The notes under the pieces are model-generated. The model saw only the letters and a program-made list of their open reading frames with translations, was not told the origin of the DNA and ran no database searches. The position numbers and the translations under genes were made by a program. A stretch of 46,779 bases of DNA from the IMG/VR virus record IMGVR_UViG_3300034073_002788, positions 1 through 46,779 of that record; one strand, 5' to 3'. The stretch is from a virus. Shown piece after piece: positions 13,386 to 21,792 of this stretch (positions within the stretch are counted from its first letter, which is position 1; each line of letters starts with the position of its first letter).

Positions 13386-15347
13386 ATGACACACGTCGTT
13401 GAGGAATATCTGGCGTCGTTGCCAGACGACGAGCCTGCACGACCCGCGTATGAGATGCAGCGCAAGCTGCGCTCTGCGCCGGTTGGCGAGCTGCCAGACT
13501 ATACGCCACTGGATCAGCTCCCTGGCATCATCGACGCAGCCGTACAGCGCTACCTCGCCGATCCCGATCCCCAGCGTGCCCTGCTGCTTGCCCTCCCACC
13601 AGGATCAGGCAAAACGACGGCCATGGTGCACGTGGCTGAGCAGGTGGCGGCGTCGGGGCGTCGCGTGCTCTACGCTGGCCCTCGGCACGATCTCTATGAC
13701 GACGTGATCGACAAAGCACAGCGTCCCGCCTGGTGGTACCACTGGATGCCACGACAAAAAGGCGACGAGCAGCGTGAAGAAACCTGCCGTTGGGCTCCGC
13801 AGATGGCAGCGTGGTTGCAGCGCGGGTATGAGGCTATGACGATGTGCCGCAACGAGCGCATCTGTGGCTACAGCTACCTCAACACGCAATGCCCATATCA
13901 CCAGCAGCGCAACCGGCGCGAGCCGATCCTCTACGTCCAACACCAGCACGTGTTTCTCGGCCACCCACTGATGGAGGAGGCGTCGTTACTGATTGGTGAT
14001 GAGCTGCCCATTGGTGCATTGACACGAGCCTGGACGATCCCCGCGGCGGAGATTACCATGGACACCACGGCACCGGATATCAGCCGAGCACTCTGGACGT
14101 TGCGTTCGCTGACCACTGCCAAACCTCCCGACGATGCGCACCACTGGAGTGGTGTTTCCGTGCTGAACGCGCTAGGAGGTGCCGTCGAGGCCCTGGCGTT
14201 CTGCCGTGCGCATAGCTTGCTTCGCCCAGGTGTGGACACCGATGCGCCCGATCTTCGCGACCCCAACGACGTGGAGCGGCAACCGTACAACTACCTGCCG
14301 TATCTGCTGTCACTCCTGGAGCAAGAGGCGACGGCAGCGCTAAATAACACGCCGTACGTGGCACGCATCATCATTGATAAGCGTGGTCTCACGCTGCTGA
14401 TGCGACGCAGGCCACCACAGCGCAAGCTGCCGAGGCACATTATCTGGTGTGACGGCACGGGCGACGCCAGGCTCTACGAGCAGATCCTCTGCATGCCCGT
14501 GGAGGAGGTGCGGCCTGTGGTACCACTGACGGGTACGGTATACCAGGTGGCGACGTCGATCAACAACCGCTCAGCCATGAAGGTCGAAGACGGCGACGAC
14601 GCGAAGCTCCAGCGCATCAGGCAGCAGATCGACGCTATCCGCGAGCGTCCGTTTGCCCCAGGTGGAAAGCCGTACGAGAACCTCGTTACGATCACCTACA
14701 AAGCGGCAAAAGACGCGCTTGGCGCTGACGGTCACTTCGGGGCTGAGCGTGGCACGAACCGATACGAGCAGTGCGACGCGCTCGTCGTCGTGGGCACGCC
14801 ACAACCGCCAACGCACGCCATTGTGCAGACTGCGGCAATGCTGTTTGATACGCGCATTACTCCGCCGTTCAACGCGGAGTGGACGACACGCGAGGTTGCC
14901 TACGATGGCCAGCCGTTTGCCATTCCTGTCGCCGGGTTCTGGTCGGACGCCGATCTGCAACTGCTCCTCGAACAGCAGCGTGACGCCGAACTCATTCAGA
15001 CACTCTACCGAGCGCGTCCACTCCGTCGCCAGGTGGACGTCTACCTGCTCACGTCAATACCCTTGCGTGGCATTGTCACCAAACTGGTGCAAACTTCTGA
15101 TCTATTTGGCGCTCCGCCAGGCGTGGACGTCTACCGCTGGTTGCGGGTACGCGATTGGGTGTTGCAGACATTGGCCGAGCGTGGTATCATCACGACACCT
15201 GAGTTGGCCGCCCACGCGAACATTCAGGCCGCCGCAGCGAGACGTTGGCTCACCTCCCTCTCTCAGCAGATCCCACACACCACCATCGGAACAGCACCCA
15301 GCACCGGACGCGGCAAGCCGCCTCTGGCGCTTCGCGTTACCATGTAA
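13386..15347 (+). CDS. Putative Fe-S cluster helicase (XPD/DinG-like layout)
   Basis: A 653-residue P-loop ATPase. Walker A is PPGSGKT (71-77); Walker B is LLIGDE (to 206). Between them four cysteines, C134, C154, C160 and C169, are followed by ILYVQHQHVFL. Cysteines inserted between Walker A and B are the mark of Fe-S superfamily 2 helicases such as XPD and DinG. The C-terminus has a helicase-like block (TLYRARPLRRQVDVYLLTSIPL) and a winged-helix-like tail (GIITTPELAAHANIQAAAARRWLTSL). It probably unwinds DNA at the phage fork or in recombination. There is no clear SD before ATG. A primase-helicase-type ATPase is the alternative. Confidence 0.65.
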   Translation: MTHVVEEYLASLPDDEPARPAYEMQRKLRSAPVGELPDYTPLDQLPGIIDAAVQRYLADPDPQRALLLALPPGSGKTTAMVHVAEQVAASGRRVLYAGPRHDLYDDVIDKAQRPAWWYHWMPRQKGDEQREETCRWAPQMAAWLQRGYEAMTMCRNERICGYSYLNTQCPYHQQRNRREPILYVQHQHVFLGHPLMEEASLLIGDELPIGALTRAWTIPAAEITMDTTAPDISRALWTLRSLTTAKPPDDAHHWSGVSVLNALGGAVEALAFCRAHSLLRPGVDTDAPDLRDPNDVERQPYNYLPYLLSLLEQEATAALNNTPYVARIIIDKRGLTLLMRRRPPQRKLPRHIIWCDGTGDARLYEQILCMPVEEVRPVVPLTGTVYQVATSINNRSAMKVEDGDDAKLQRIRQQIDAIRERPFAPGGKPYENLVTITYKAAKDALGADGHFGAERGTNRYEQCDALVVVGTPQPPTHAIVQTAAMLFDTRITPPFNAEWTTREVAYDGQPFAIPVAGFWSDADLQLLLEQQRDAELIQTLYRARPLRRQVDVYLLTSIPLRGIVTKLVQTSDLFGAPPGVDVYRWLRVRDWVLQTLAERGIITTPELAAHANIQAAAARRWLTSLSQQIPHTTIGTAPSTGRGKPPLALRVTM

Positions 15348-15362
15348 AGCATTTCCAGCCGG

Positions 15363-15412
15363 GAATATTGATCTCCAATCTTAATATATATAGAGATTGA
15401 AGATCAATATTC
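15363..15412. repeat. 50-bp palindrome family, copy C
   Basis: Arms GAATATTGATCT / AGATCAATATTC with core CAATCTTAATATATATAGAGATTG. It lies between two convergent genes (stops at 15347 and 15421), so here it cannot be a simple upstream promoter for either neighbour. Confidence 0.8.
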
Positions 15413-15420
15413 GGCGCTCG

Positions 15421-15606
15421 TTATGGCGTACACTCCTCATTTGGAGCCTCCGACACGGTGGCCCGCTTCGCACTCAGCGCCTCGTCGATGAGCATCAGCA
15501 GTTGCTGATTGACACTCCGATACTCGCTCCTGGCCAGCTGACACACCAGCTGATAGCGATCGTGTGGCATCCGAAACAACACCGCCTTGCGTTCGTTCTC
15601 TCTCAT
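15421..15606 (-). CDS. Small RHH-like DNA-binding protein
   Basis: A 61-residue protein from ATG 15606 (AGGAG upstream). The pattern KAVLFRMPHDRYQLVCQLARSEYRSVNQQLLMLIDEAL fits a ribbon-helix-helix fold (strand, helix, turn, helix), similar to Arc/MetJ-type regulators. It is transcribed divergently from the SF2 helicase gene from overlapping promoters, so it probably regulates that region. Confidence 0.65.
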   Translation of the reverse strand: MRENERKAVLFRMPHDRYQLVCQLARSEYRSVNQQLLMLIDEALSAKRATVSEAPNEECTP

Positions 15607-15639
15607 GATTGTACTCCTGTCACAGAACAACGTGCCCCC

Positions 15640-15667
15640 ATTATACCACACTGATACACTTTGACAA
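15640..15667 (-). promoter_or_regulatory. Leftward promoter of the small RHH gene
   Basis: TTGTCA (15667-15662), 16-bp spacer, TATAAT (15645-15640) on the minus strand. The -35 box overlaps that of the rightward promoter, so the two compete. Confidence 0.6.
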
Positions 15668-15689
15668 AATGCGTAGCATACGGTATACT
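15661..15689 (+). promoter_or_regulatory. Rightward promoter of the helicase operon
   Basis: TTGACA (15661-15666), 17-bp spacer, TATACT (15684-15689); transcription would start near 15696, with ATG at 15718 after AGGAGG. Confidence 0.8.
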
Positions 15690-15717
15690 ACCCGTGAGGA
15701 GTGAACAGGAGGCACCT

Positions 15718-17421
15718 ATGCTACGTGACTACCAACAACGAGCCATTCACAACGTCTACGAGCAGTGGCAATCAGGCCACCACGAGACGCTACTCGTTGC
15801 GGCGACGGGAGCCGGTAAAACCCAAATGTATCTGTCGATTGGCATGGACGCGCTGGACGTCGATCCCGACGCCCGCGCACTGGTCATTGCCCATCGGCGT
15901 GAACTGATTGAACAGCCGATTGAGCGCATCAAACTGATGAACGCGCAGTGGCTACTGAATGGCTCGATTGATCGTCCACGGGTTGGCGTGATTACGCAGG
16001 GCCGGTGCGACACCGACCGCCAACTGACCGTGGCAACCGTGCAGTCCATGAACGAGCGCCGCACGACGGAACTGCTCCGCCACGGGCCGATTACGCATCT
16101 CATCACCGACGAAGCTCATCACGTGGTAGCTGGTGGCTACCTGCGGCTGCGCAGCCAACTGCTGGAGGCGAACCCCAACCTCTTGCACCTGGGCGTGACG
16201 GCTACGCCGATGCGGGCAGACGGCGACGGACTACGGAAGGTGTACACCAGCGTCGCCGACCGTATCAGTATTGCCGATCTGGTGCGCCAGGGCTGGTTGG
16301 TGAAGCCCCGCTGGTTGGGTGTTAGCACTGCCGTCTCGCTGAGCGGTGTGCACACCCGAGCTGGTGATTACGTCGCCTCGGAACTGGCAGATGCTGTCGA
16401 AACCGAGAGCATGCGCCGCCTCGTGGTGCAGAGCTATCAGCAGTATGCGGCAGGGCGTCGGTTTATCGCGTTCACGGTCACCGTCGATGGTGCACACAAG
16501 CTGGCCGAAGCGTTCGTAGAGGCCGGGTTGCGTGTCAAGGCGATCGACGGCACCACGCCACTAGAGGAGCGGGCGTCGATCCTGGCCGCCTACCGCAAAG
16601 GCGAGTTAGACGGGCTCACGAACTGTCAGGTACTCACCGAGGGGTTTGATGCTCCCGGCACGTCGTGCATCCTGATGTGTCGCCCGACGCGCTCGGACGG
16701 GCTCTACGTGCAGTGCATGGGCCGCGGGCTGCGCCCTGCACGTGGGCGTGCAGAACCCGGCGAAGATTGTCTGATCCTCGACTTCATTCCGGCTGACGCC
16801 CGAAACATTGTCATGGCGGGTGACGTGCTCGGCATCCCGAAGGAGCAGGCCAAGGCCATTCGCGAACTGGCAGAAGACGAGGCCGAAGAGGGCGCGGTGC
16901 AGGTGGGCTTTACGTTTGACGGCGAACGCATCGACGCCAGCGGCACGCCACTAGAGATCGTCGCACGTCAAATTGACTACCTCCAGGCATCCACACTCGC
17001 GTGGTACCCGCCGCGTGGCACACGGGGTAGTGACGACATCCTGACGGTTGGCCTGGGCCGCGGTCGGGACAACAACGAGCGCATCCTGGCCGTGCGCAAC
17101 GAGCAGCTGTACGGACTCATTCGCTGCCCGCAGCCGGACGACACTGGCCGCTACGGGCCATGGAAAGTACACCGCATCGAAGCGACAGACATCTACGCAC
17201 GTGCCGAAGCCATTGCCGAGAAGTGGGGCATTGAGGCGCTGATGAACCGTGGCACGAGCTGGCGCGGTCGCATGATCAGCGAGAAGCAGGCGTCCTACCT
17301 GGCCAGGTTGGCACGTGGCCATCTCAAGCTCGCAGCTATTCGGCTGATGACGGCAGGAGAAGCGGCGCAGGCCATCACGCACTACCAGGCGCTTGACGCG
17401 CTGGGAAGGGCCGACGTATGA
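15718..17421 (+). CDS. Superfamily 2 DEAH-box DNA helicase
   Basis: A 567-residue helicase starting at ATG 15718 (AGGAGG seven bases before). Motifs: LRDYQQRAI (Q-like), AATGAGKT (motif I, ends at residue 35), DEAH (131-134, motif II), TATPMR (motif III), and QCMGRGLRPARG (motif VI). This is the UvrB/RecG/DEAD type close to phage and type III restriction helicases (COG1061). The C-terminal 130 residues are extra, with EKQASYLARLARGHL resembling a DNA-binding tail. It probably unwinds DNA for phage replication. It overlaps the primase gene by four bases. Confidence 0.9.
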   Translation: MLRDYQQRAIHNVYEQWQSGHHETLLVAATGAGKTQMYLSIGMDALDVDPDARALVIAHRRELIEQPIERIKLMNAQWLLNGSIDRPRVGVITQGRCDTDRQLTVATVQSMNERRTTELLRHGPITHLITDEAHHVVAGGYLRLRSQLLEANPNLLHLGVTATPMRADGDGLRKVYTSVADRISIADLVRQGWLVKPRWLGVSTAVSLSGVHTRAGDYVASELADAVETESMRRLVVQSYQQYAAGRRFIAFTVTVDGAHKLAEAFVEAGLRVKAIDGTTPLEERASILAAYRKGELDGLTNCQVLTEGFDAPGTSCILMCRPTRSDGLYVQCMGRGLRPARGRAEPGEDCLILDFIPADARNIVMAGDVLGIPKEQAKAIRELAEDEAEEGAVQVGFTFDGERIDASGTPLEIVARQIDYLQASTLAWYPPRGTRGSDDILTVGLGRGRDNNERILAVRNEQLYGLIRCPQPDDTGRYGPWKVHRIEATDIYARAEAIAEKWGIEALMNRGTSWRGRMISEKQASYLARLARGHLKLAAIRLMTAGEAAQAITHYQALDALGRADV

Positions 17422-18446
17422 CCACCATGCTTGAGCAGTTGGCAATGCAGCTCCAGGCTACGCAGGATCGACAGGGCCGGTGGCACGCGGACTGTCCGCG
17501 GTGCGGTGCTGCTGCCATTCGGAAACGCGCACCGGCCTATCACTTTTATTTGTACGACATGCCAGGCCGAGGGCGCGGTGCTATCTGCTGGTCGTGCAAC
17601 TACCGAGCCAGTCTCCTGCAACTGTCTCGTGACATCGGCACGGACTACGACCCTACGCGTGACACGCCCACTACGGCAGCAATGGTGGCCCCAGAGCCAC
17701 CGTGGTCAACACCTGATAACTGGCAGCGCTGGCAGGCGTTCCAGGTCACTCGTATCGAAGCGACGTGGCAGGCGTGGCAATCGTATCGACCGTACAGCCG
17801 CGAGACGGTGCAGCGCTACGGACTGGCCGTGGAGCGGCTCACGTTCTGGTCGGACGCCAACCAACAATGGATACCGGCGCGATACCCACGGCTGCTCATC
17901 CCGATCGTGCGCGAAGGCGTCATCATCGGGGTGCGTGGCCGTGCGTGGCATAAGCAGGACGACGGGCCGAAGTGGATTAGTGCTACCGGCTCCGAGACGT
18001 GGCTATGTGGTGTGGAGGACGTGCAGCCCGGGCAGGACGTCGTGTGGTGTGAGAGCCTGGCTGACCGCATCCTTGGGGCACAACAACTCCCACACGTCGC
18101 CTTCGTGGCAGGTGGTGGCATCACCTGGCAGCAGGAGTGGATTGATGCGCTCGTGAAACGCTCCCCGCGTCGTGTGGTTGTGTGGTTTGACCACGATCTC
18201 TCCGGAAACGGCTCGCCAGCGCATCAGGAGGAGTGGACAGAGCGATGGCAACAGGAAATGCAGCGCCGTCGTGCTGAGCGACAAACCACCATGGCAGCAC
18301 CGACGCCACCACAACCACGCGGCCCACAACTCTGTACGTTGCTGCGTGACGCAGGGCTCAAGGCTCATCTCTACCAATGGCCCGCAAGCGCCCCCGAGCA
18401 CGCGGATCTTGGGTGGCAATTGATGCAAACAGGAGGAGCGAAATGA
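17418..18446 (+). CDS. DnaG-like primase
   Basis: A 342-residue protein. An N-terminal zinc-binding domain has C26-P-R-C29 and C57-W-S-C60 as ligands. A TOPRIM-type catalytic core follows: VVWCESLADRILGAQ carries the conserved glutamate and VVVWFDHDLSGNG the DxD-like acidic pair. It would make RNA primers for the phage replication fork. It overlaps the helicase gene as ATGA, consistent with a coupled primase-helicase pair. There is no helicase domain of its own, unlike the T7 gp4 fusion. Confidence 0.85.
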   Translation: MTTMLEQLAMQLQATQDRQGRWHADCPRCGAAAIRKRAPAYHFYLYDMPGRGRGAICWSCNYRASLLQLSRDIGTDYDPTRDTPTTAAMVAPEPPWSTPDNWQRWQAFQVTRIEATWQAWQSYRPYSRETVQRYGLAVERLTFWSDANQQWIPARYPRLLIPIVREGVIIGVRGRAWHKQDDGPKWISATGSETWLCGVEDVQPGQDVVWCESLADRILGAQQLPHVAFVAGGGITWQQEWIDALVKRSPRRVVVWFDHDLSGNGSPAHQEEWTERWQQEMQRRRAERQTTMAAPTPPQPRGPQLCTLLRDAGLKAHLYQWPASAPEHADLGWQLMQTGGAK

Positions 18447-18649
18447 CCGACATCCCGTACCTCAAACTGCCCTACGTTAGGGCATCGTCCATCGAGAACA
18501 TCGACGGCATCGCCATTATCGAGTGCGTGACGCCGGACATCGCCGAGGCGCTGGTGAACATTGTTAATACCGCGCTGTTCTTGGCGTCGCAGGGTAAGAC
18601 GCCCGCGCTGCGACTGCCCGCGGAGCTGTTCCGGGAGGTGGCATCGTGA
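18443..18649 (+). CDS. Small unknown protein
   Basis: A 68-residue protein from ATG 18443 (GGAGG upstream; overlaps the primase stop). It contains VRASSIENIDGIAIIECVTPDIAEALVNIVNTALFLA, alpha/beta and soluble. No family recognised. It lies between primase and clamp genes in a chain of stop-start overlaps, suggesting an accessory replication role. Confidence 0.6.
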   Translation: MTDIPYLKLPYVRASSIENIDGIAIIECVTPDIAEALVNIVNTALFLASQGKTPALRLPAELFREVAS

Positions 18650-18813
18650 AGTATCTCCCTAAGACGCCCGGCTACATCGCAGATCGCATCTACGAGCTGG
18701 AGATCTACCGTGAAGCGCTGCGCCAGATTGGCAAACTGACCGACGACAAACGACAGCAGATCGCTGCCGAGCTGGCCGAGTTGCGCCAGCGCCTAGCAGG
18801 AGCTACGAAGTGA
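18646..18813 (+). CDS. Small coiled-coil protein (55 aa)
   Basis: GTG at 18646 overlaps the previous stop (GTGA), with GGAGG 10 bases upstream. It encodes 55 residues, mostly a charged helix (RIYELEIYREALRQIGKLTDDKRQQIAAEL). The stop overlaps the GTG of the clamp gene. Function unknown; too short for most ORF callers. Confidence 0.6.
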   Translation: MKYLPKTPGYIADRIYELEIYREALRQIGKLTDDKRQQIAAELAELRQRLAGATK

Positions 18814-19928
18814 CTACCACGATCCACACCAACACCTTGGCCACTGCGCTCAAAACGATTATGCCCGCCGTACCCGGCAAGAGCAGCCTGACGGTGCTGA
18901 ACAACGTGCACCTTCGTGTCGATGGCACCACGCTCACGCTCACCGCTACTGATCTGGCGATTGGCATTGCTCACCGCGTGACACTCCCCGCCGACGGAGG
19001 CTACTGGGCACTCACGGTACCGGCCAAGACGCTCAGCGAGATCATCGCCAAGCTCCCAGGCGGCGACGTGACGATGGAAGCCAACCTGGAGCGCTCAACC
19101 CTGCGCCTGGGCGGTATCAACTTCAAAACGAGCATTAACGGCATCGACGCGGACGAGTTCCCCAGCGTCCCTACCGCTCGTGACGTCGTGGAGGAGTTCG
19201 TATCGATCCCGATGGCGCAGTTCCAGGCCGGTATCCGGAGCGTTGCGTTCTGTGCGTCGCCTGACGACGCCAGGCCGGTGTTGCAGGCCGTACACCTGGC
19301 GCTGCGCTCGGACGGATACACCATGACGGCAGCCGACGGCTACCGCCTGGCGCAGTACCACGCCAAGACGGCACTGAGCGTTCCCGAGTACCTCGGCGAG
19401 CCGCTCTTGATCCCCGGCGTGGCACTGCGAGAGATCGCGAAGTTACGCGGTGAGACGATCAGCCTGGGTGTGACACCCGGGCGTAATCAGATCGTCGCGC
19501 TGACCGAGGATACCGCACTGTCAAGCCGCATGATCGAAGGCCAATACCCGGACGTCACGCGTATCATCCCGCAGCAGGACGCCACGCGCATCGATCTCAA
19601 CGATCCCGGGGCGCTGCGTCGGGCCGCTGAAGTGGTGCGGGTGCTCATGGCGAACGAGCAGGGCACGCCGATGCACCTGCGCATTGATGGCACCAACGTC
19701 ACCGTCTCAACGACCAAATCCGAGACGGGAGAGGCGGAGGTGCACGTCACCGGCTACGGCCACTCGGGGCCGCCGGTTACTACCGCCGTGAACGTGGGGT
19801 ATCTCCTGGAACTGCTCCCCACGCTGCCGCAGCAGTACACCCTGGGCACCGGCGGCGCCAGTTCGCCCGTCGTGTTCCGGGCCTCGGGCCTCATTCACAT
19901 CATCATGCCCATGTCGATCCGCAAGTAG
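18810..19928 (+). CDS. dnaN: DNA polymerase III beta sliding clamp
   Basis: A 372-residue protein starting with GTG 18810 (AGGAG upstream). Full-length similarity to bacterial beta clamps: LATALKTIMPAVPGKSSLTVLNNVHLRVDG at the start, the domain 2 signature VAFCASPDDARPVLQAVHLAL followed by TAADGYRLAQ, and the C-terminus HIIMPMSIRK, matching the usual YLIMPMRL end. It encircles DNA and tethers the polymerase. No phage polymerase gene is seen, so it likely recruits the host enzyme or diverts it to phage DNA. Confidence 0.9.
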   Translation: MTTTIHTNTLATALKTIMPAVPGKSSLTVLNNVHLRVDGTTLTLTATDLAIGIAHRVTLPADGGYWALTVPAKTLSEIIAKLPGGDVTMEANLERSTLRLGGINFKTSINGIDADEFPSVPTARDVVEEFVSIPMAQFQAGIRSVAFCASPDDARPVLQAVHLALRSDGYTMTAADGYRLAQYHAKTALSVPEYLGEPLLIPGVALREIAKLRGETISLGVTPGRNQIVALTEDTALSSRMIEGQYPDVTRIIPQQDATRIDLNDPGALRRAAEVVRVLMANEQGTPMHLRIDGTNVTVSTTKSETGEAEVHVTGYGHSGPPVTTAVNVGYLLELLPTLPQQYTLGTGGASSPVVFRASGLIHIIMPMSIRK

Positions 19929-19938
19929 GAGGAGCGCC

Positions 19939-20571
19939 ATGCCGGGGAGACACTGGACACCACTGGAGGATAGCACCCTGATCGCGCTCTGCGATCGGGG
20001 TGCGCCACTCACGCAGATCATGCGCGTGCTCGGACGGCCACGCAGCGGGATTCATCGACGTATGCGCAAGTTGCGCATCCGCCGGGTGCACCGCCCGCAG
20101 GGCGTACACACCGCGAACGGCATTGCACGCCTACTCGATCGATCGCCAGAGAGCGTCATCCGCTGGATGGAAGCAGCCAACCTGCCACACCGCAAAGTGG
20201 TCGATAAGGACGCTCGATACACCCACTACCGAGTGGGTCGCCTCGATCTGATCGATTGGCTCGCCGACCCACTCAACTGGCACCGCTACCAGGTTGAACT
20301 CGTCACCGACGCGTCCCTGCGCGACTATCTGCGCGACGTGCAGCGCACCGCGCACAACCCATATCTCACGATTGCCCAGATCGCCGAACGCTACACGGTC
20401 GCCAAGGGCACCGTGGAGGGATGGCTCAAGCACAGACGACTACACAACTGTAATCCAATGCATGGACACACCCTGGTGCATGAAGATGAACTCAACACTT
20501 TTGTCCCACCCCATCTCAACCGAGCGAAGCGCGGCACCGCGAAGGCGCGAGTGGACAGCCGACGAGCTTGA
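19939..20571 (+). CDS. Multi-HTH DNA-binding protein 1
   Basis: A 210-residue protein. It begins with a SANT/Myb-like HTH (HWTPLEDSTLIALCDRGAPLTQIMRVLGRPRSGIHRRMRKL). Two further excisionase-like modules follow: GIARLLDRSPESVIRWMEAANLPH, then LTIAQIAERYTVAKGTVEGWLKHRRLHN. It is the shorter paralogue of the next gene. It is probably a DNA-binding regulator or replication initiator-like protein; which, the sequence does not say. Confidence 0.7.
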   Translation: MPGRHWTPLEDSTLIALCDRGAPLTQIMRVLGRPRSGIHRRMRKLRIRRVHRPQGVHTANGIARLLDRSPESVIRWMEAANLPHRKVVDKDARYTHYRVGRLDLIDWLADPLNWHRYQVELVTDASLRDYLRDVQRTAHNPYLTIAQIAERYTVAKGTVEGWLKHRRLHNCNPMHGHTLVHEDELNTFVPPHLNRAKRGTAKARVDSRRA

Positions 20572-21424
20572 ACTCCTCAACGCGATGCGCCGTAAACGGC
20601 GAAGCATCGCGGAGATTGCCCAGCGCCTGGGCCGGACGCGGTCGTCAGTCAACGCGTACATCACGCGCAATATGGACAGCGTCGTGCAGTATCCACGTCG
20701 TCACCAGAACGAGCGCCAACCCTGGAGCGAGCGTGACGACACGCTCATCATCGAACTGGCCGAGAGCAGCACTACTATCAAGCGCATGCGCCAGATCCTC
20801 AAGCGCAGCAGCAAATCGATCCGCGACCGGTTGCGCACCCTGCGCGGGAACGGCTCCATCATTCGCCGCGCCAGTCCGGAAATGCTCACGGCGCGAGCGG
20901 TGGGCCAGCTGCTAGGCGTCAGTGATCAGACGGTGCGCAACTGGGTGCGTTACATGGCGCTCCCAGCGATCATCCACGAGACGCGGAGCCGCCGGTTTCA
21001 CGTCATTCACTCAACCGATCTCTGGCACTGGCTCGGACGCCCTGAGCATCAGCACCTCGTGAGCCTGGCCACCGTTACCGATCCCGAGCTTGTCGCCTAC
21101 CTGCGTGAGCAGTGGAGCCGCGAAGAGTGGCTGAACATGGCGCAGGTGGCTGAGCAGTTGTGCCTCGGCATGTCGGCGACGTTCAACTGGCGCACCCAGG
21201 GCTGGCTATCCTGCTACTATCCCTACCGAAACTATTGCGTCGTTCGCAGAGACGAACTCGAACGAGCGATTAAGGAGCAACGCCCCTATGGACAGAGACA
21301 AACCCACCCTTCGCCTCCTCGGCGCTCTGCGCCACGCAACAGGCCGGGCAACGATCGAAACGATGGCCGACGATCACTGGGCCGAGGCCGAGCGTCTGGC
21401 GGCGTCGTTACATCGGCTGATTAA
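20486..21424 (+). CDS. Multi-HTH DNA-binding protein 2 (paralogue)
   Basis: 312 residues if started at ATG 20486 (20480 is possible); both overlap the previous gene in another frame. It has two SANT-like repeats (EWTADELELLNAMRRKRRSIAEIAQRLGRTRSSV and PWSERDDTLIIELAESSTTIKRMRQIL). These are followed by TARAVGQLLGVSDQTVRNWV and MAQVAEQLCLGMSATFNWRTQGW, matching the module order of the preceding protein. The last 45 residues are basic low-complexity sequence overlapping the next gene by 137 bases, and may reflect loss of an earlier stop. Confidence 0.65.
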   Translation: MNSTLLSHPISTERSAAPRRREWTADELELLNAMRRKRRSIAEIAQRLGRTRSSVNAYITRNMDSVVQYPRRHQNERQPWSERDDTLIIELAESSTTIKRMRQILKRSSKSIRDRLRTLRGNGSIIRRASPEMLTARAVGQLLGVSDQTVRNWVRYMALPAIIHETRSRRFHVIHSTDLWHWLGRPEHQHLVSLATVTDPELVAYLREQWSREEWLNMAQVAEQLCLGMSATFNWRTQGWLSCYYPYRNYCVVRRDELERAIKEQRPYGQRQTHPSPPRRSAPRNRPGNDRNDGRRSLGRGRASGGVVTSAD

Positions 21425-21491
21425 GGCTCGCCGTGACCAGGCGAAATACGATCGCTATGCGCGTATGATGCGGAGGCCGAGTGATGTTTGA
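21288..21491 (+). CDS. Small basic protein
   Basis: A 67-residue helical, basic protein (DDHWAEAERLAASLHRLIKARRDQAKYDRYARMM). AAGGAG lies before ATG 21288, and the gene overlaps the tail of the HTH gene and the start of the nuclease gene. Unknown family. Confidence 0.5.
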   Translation: MDRDKPTLRLLGALRHATGRATIETMADDHWAEAERLAASLHRLIKARRDQAKYDRYARMMRRPSDV

Positions 21492-21792
21492 TCTCATGCT
21501 GCGAGCCAACCCGGACATTCCGGAACCTGTCAAAGAGCACCGCTTTCACGCTACGCGCAAGTGGCGTTTCGACTACGCGTGGCCGTCACCATCGCATCGC
21601 GTAGCAGTCGAAATTGATGGCGGGCAGTGGGTGGCAGGCGGTGGGCGGCATAATCGAGACAGCGACCGAGAAAAGCTCAACCACGCCGCAGCCGACGGCT
21701 GGCGCGTGCTGCGGTTCAGCACGCAGCAGGTCGAGAAGGAGCCGGACGCGTGCATTGAACTGCTGAGGAGGGCCCTGCAATGGCACTCGTAA
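21484..21792 (+). CDS. DUF559/Vsr-like small endonuclease (putative)
   Basis: A 102-residue protein. The sequence WRFDYAWPSPSHRVAVEIDGGQW, then HNRDSDREKLNHAAADGWRVLRFSTQQV, follows the PD-(D/E)XK pattern of DUF559 and Vsr-type nucleases: D in FDYAWP, and VEIDGG as the E-x-K-like strand with D/G replacing K. It may act in DNA repair or as a junction nuclease. It is the only recognisable small repair-type nuclease in the replication block. Confidence 0.75.
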   Translation: MFDLMLRANPDIPEPVKEHRFHATRKWRFDYAWPSPSHRVAVEIDGGQWVAGGGRHNRDSDREKLNHAAADGWRVLRFSTQQVEKEPDACIELLRRALQWHS

